Source: Conidiobolus incongruus B7586 (lineage: Eukaryota > Entomophthoromycota > Entomophthoromycetes > Entomophthorales > Conidiobolaceae). Taken from it: a stretch of DNA of 10,185 nucleotides. Both the position numbers and the translations under genes were made by a program. The notes under the pieces are model-generated. The model ran no database searches. It was not told the origin of the DNA and saw only the letters and a list, made by a program, of their open reading frames with translations. This document shows positions 8,758 through 10,185 of this stretch, in pieces. The DNA lies in NCBI GenBank assembly GCA_000697335.1, contig JNEM01011823.1:1-10185 (forward strand). The letters are read 5' to 3'. Positions within the stretch are counted from its first letter, which is position 1, and each line of letters opens with the position of its first letter.

Positions 8758-10158
8758 TTTTTTTCAAAATATACAATAAGCAAATAAAATTTTGAAATGT
8801 TCCTCTTAATTACTATAATAACTTCCAATATTTTGTCATTAATTGAATTCTCAATCCAAAATATTAATTCTAACAATAAATTGGTAAACCTAAAAAAATA
8901 ATCTAATATATTTGAATTTTATGAGTAAATTGTCAAGCATTAAATATCAATATCAAACATTATTAATCTGCATCTATCAACTCAATTAAATTTTCATTAT
9001 TATCAAACTAATGATCTATTTTTTAAATTTTATCATTTTAATAGATCTTTTTTCAATATTAATAACTATTATAAAAATTTAATAATCAATTTTAACTTAC
9101 TAATTTATAATTAAATTAATTCAACATAATAATATAATTTTTATTATTGAATTTTGACAATTCAATTAACTAATTATATAATTTTATAAATGAAAAATAG
9201 TTTATATTTTGAAGTGATTGAAAGATTTTATCCTGTATAAGATGGAAAGCTTGAATTCAGGAGTAACTTTGTTTGTTTAACTATATCCAAATGCCTTCTA
9301 TATAGCTTCACTTATTAGCAAATAATAGATACTTTGGTAGACAATAAATCGTATTTACATTAAATAATATACCTATGGACATTCTCTAAATTTTTAGAGT
9401 TTCACTGATTTACATTACAGATCGACTCATTTGACTACAATTCAAAACTACTTTATTTGTTTTGATTTTATTATTCATTCAAAAATTCAAGTTTAGCAAA
9501 CAGAATTTGAATTTAAATAATTGACTCAAATGAACTATTATTAAGTCGAACCTTTTATTATAAAAAATTTAATATTCTTTAAAATTTACTGAAATCATAA
9601 TTTAAATTAGCCATTTTATAAATGTTTCTTAATTTTGTTATCTTCACAAAGATGATAAATTTAAATCAAAGCCACGAACTATGATAAAATTTTCATATAC
9701 TAATATCTATAAACCATAACCCTTTAATCATATCTGTTGTTTGGATTAGCATTTGAAAAAAATTATTTAATGTTCCAATCAGATTAAAAATGTTACAAAT
9801 TTAATATTAAACAAAAATCAAAGCTGAAAAATTAATATATCATATTTTTGAAATGTTATCAATCCCAATATCCCATAAAAGAGCAATCATGAGCCTGGTT
9901 TTATAATATCCTTTAATCCAGCATCAATTCGCCTCATTGTGAAAGAATTATCTCTTTTTTACAGCGTACTTTTATTACACAGAACTTAAGATTTTATTAA
10001 TCATTCTTTGTTCTCATTATAGCTATCGTTGTCAACATCTCAGCTACTTGATTGATCTAGTGTCATTAATAATATTGATATTTGCTTATTTTTAATTATT
10101 TTGGATTTGTATTCACTCTATGGAACAACTATTTTTCAATATATTTGAATACAAAAAC
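8758..10158. other. Downstream AT-rich intergenic region
   Basis: It begins with the MON2 3' untranslated region and poly(A) signal. Beyond about 8820 I find no open frame of real length, no splice-consistent exon with recognisable protein similarity, no tRNA and no ordered repeat array. Base composition is slightly less extreme near 9890-10060, but all frames there are broken. Confidence 0.6.
8783..8788 (+). terminator. Poly(A) signal of MON2
   Basis: A canonical AATAAA lies 26 nt after the TAA stop, followed by T-rich sequence. Fungal polyadenylation signals are loose and this region is AT-rich, so the hexamer could arise by chance; its position just after the stop is what supports it. Confidence 0.5.
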
Positions 10159-10185
10159 ATATATATATATATATATATATATATA
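10159..10185. repeat. (AT)n microsatellite running off the window edge
   Basis: At least 13 perfect AT units continue to the last base, so the full length is unknown. It is the same motif as the tract at 1710-1745. Confidence 0.95.

Noticed and set aside
9180-9425. Minus-strand stretch with protein-like runs (for example VKLYRRHLDIVKQTKLLLNS)
   Set aside because: The frame is broken by about as many stops as chance predicts for this composition, I recognise no family, and no splice sites link the pieces.
9860-10066. Minus-strand stretch with slightly higher G+C and short peptides such as FTMRRIDAGLKDIIKPGS
   Set aside because: Five stops in about 70 codons is close to the random expectation. 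The composition shift is mild, and nothing matches a known domain by eye.
1-10185. CRISPR array, bacterial operon, rRNA or tRNA genes
   Set aside because: There are no regularly spaced repeats and no cloverleaf or conserved rRNA blocks. The spliced gene shows the window is eukaryotic nuclear DNA.

Overview
The window is eukaryotic and most likely fungal. It holds one complete multi-exon protein gene in very AT-rich flanks. The gene has short introns (49 to 94 nt) with GTA-type donors and TAG acceptors, and several carry CTAAC/CTAAT-like branch sites. Its N-terminus has the fungal-style MON2 pattern (KRKHPEVKEA, PFLLAC, CLQRLV). The coding sequence has clearly more balanced base composition than the flanks, which are roughly four-fifths A+T. 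I cannot fix the lineage. The protein looks Ascomycota-like to me, and the RIP-like decay at the left would fit that, but neither is decisive.

Layout. Positions 1-548 are AT-rich with no gene; an imperfect inverted repeat lies at 428-531. Positions about 549-1710 are an old, decayed mariner-family (D34D) DNA transposon on the minus strand. It is recognised by a helix-turn-helix block, degraded catalytic positions at the family's spacing, and the C-terminal WQK-x-I-x-N-x-G-x-Y motif. A (TA)18 microsatellite abuts its right edge. Positions 1746-3178 are intergenic, with at most a doubtful coding relic at 2013-2369. Positions 3179-8757 hold the MON2 homologue: seven exons, six introns and a predicted 1741-residue protein, with all introns in the first 1007 bases and then one uninterrupted 4572-nt exon. 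A poly(A) signal lies 26 nt past the stop codon. Positions 8758-10158 are AT-rich with nothing I can call, and the window ends in a second AT repeat.

The single live gene encodes a large Sec7-less relative of Arf exchange factors (MON2/Ysl2) that works at the trans-Golgi network and endosomes, in other species together with Dop1 and a Neo1-type flippase. Those partners are not in this window. I found no new multi-gene system. The points most worth a second look are the RIP-like signature over the mariner fossil, with a sharp change in dinucleotide use near 1760, and the strong 5' bias of introns in MON2.
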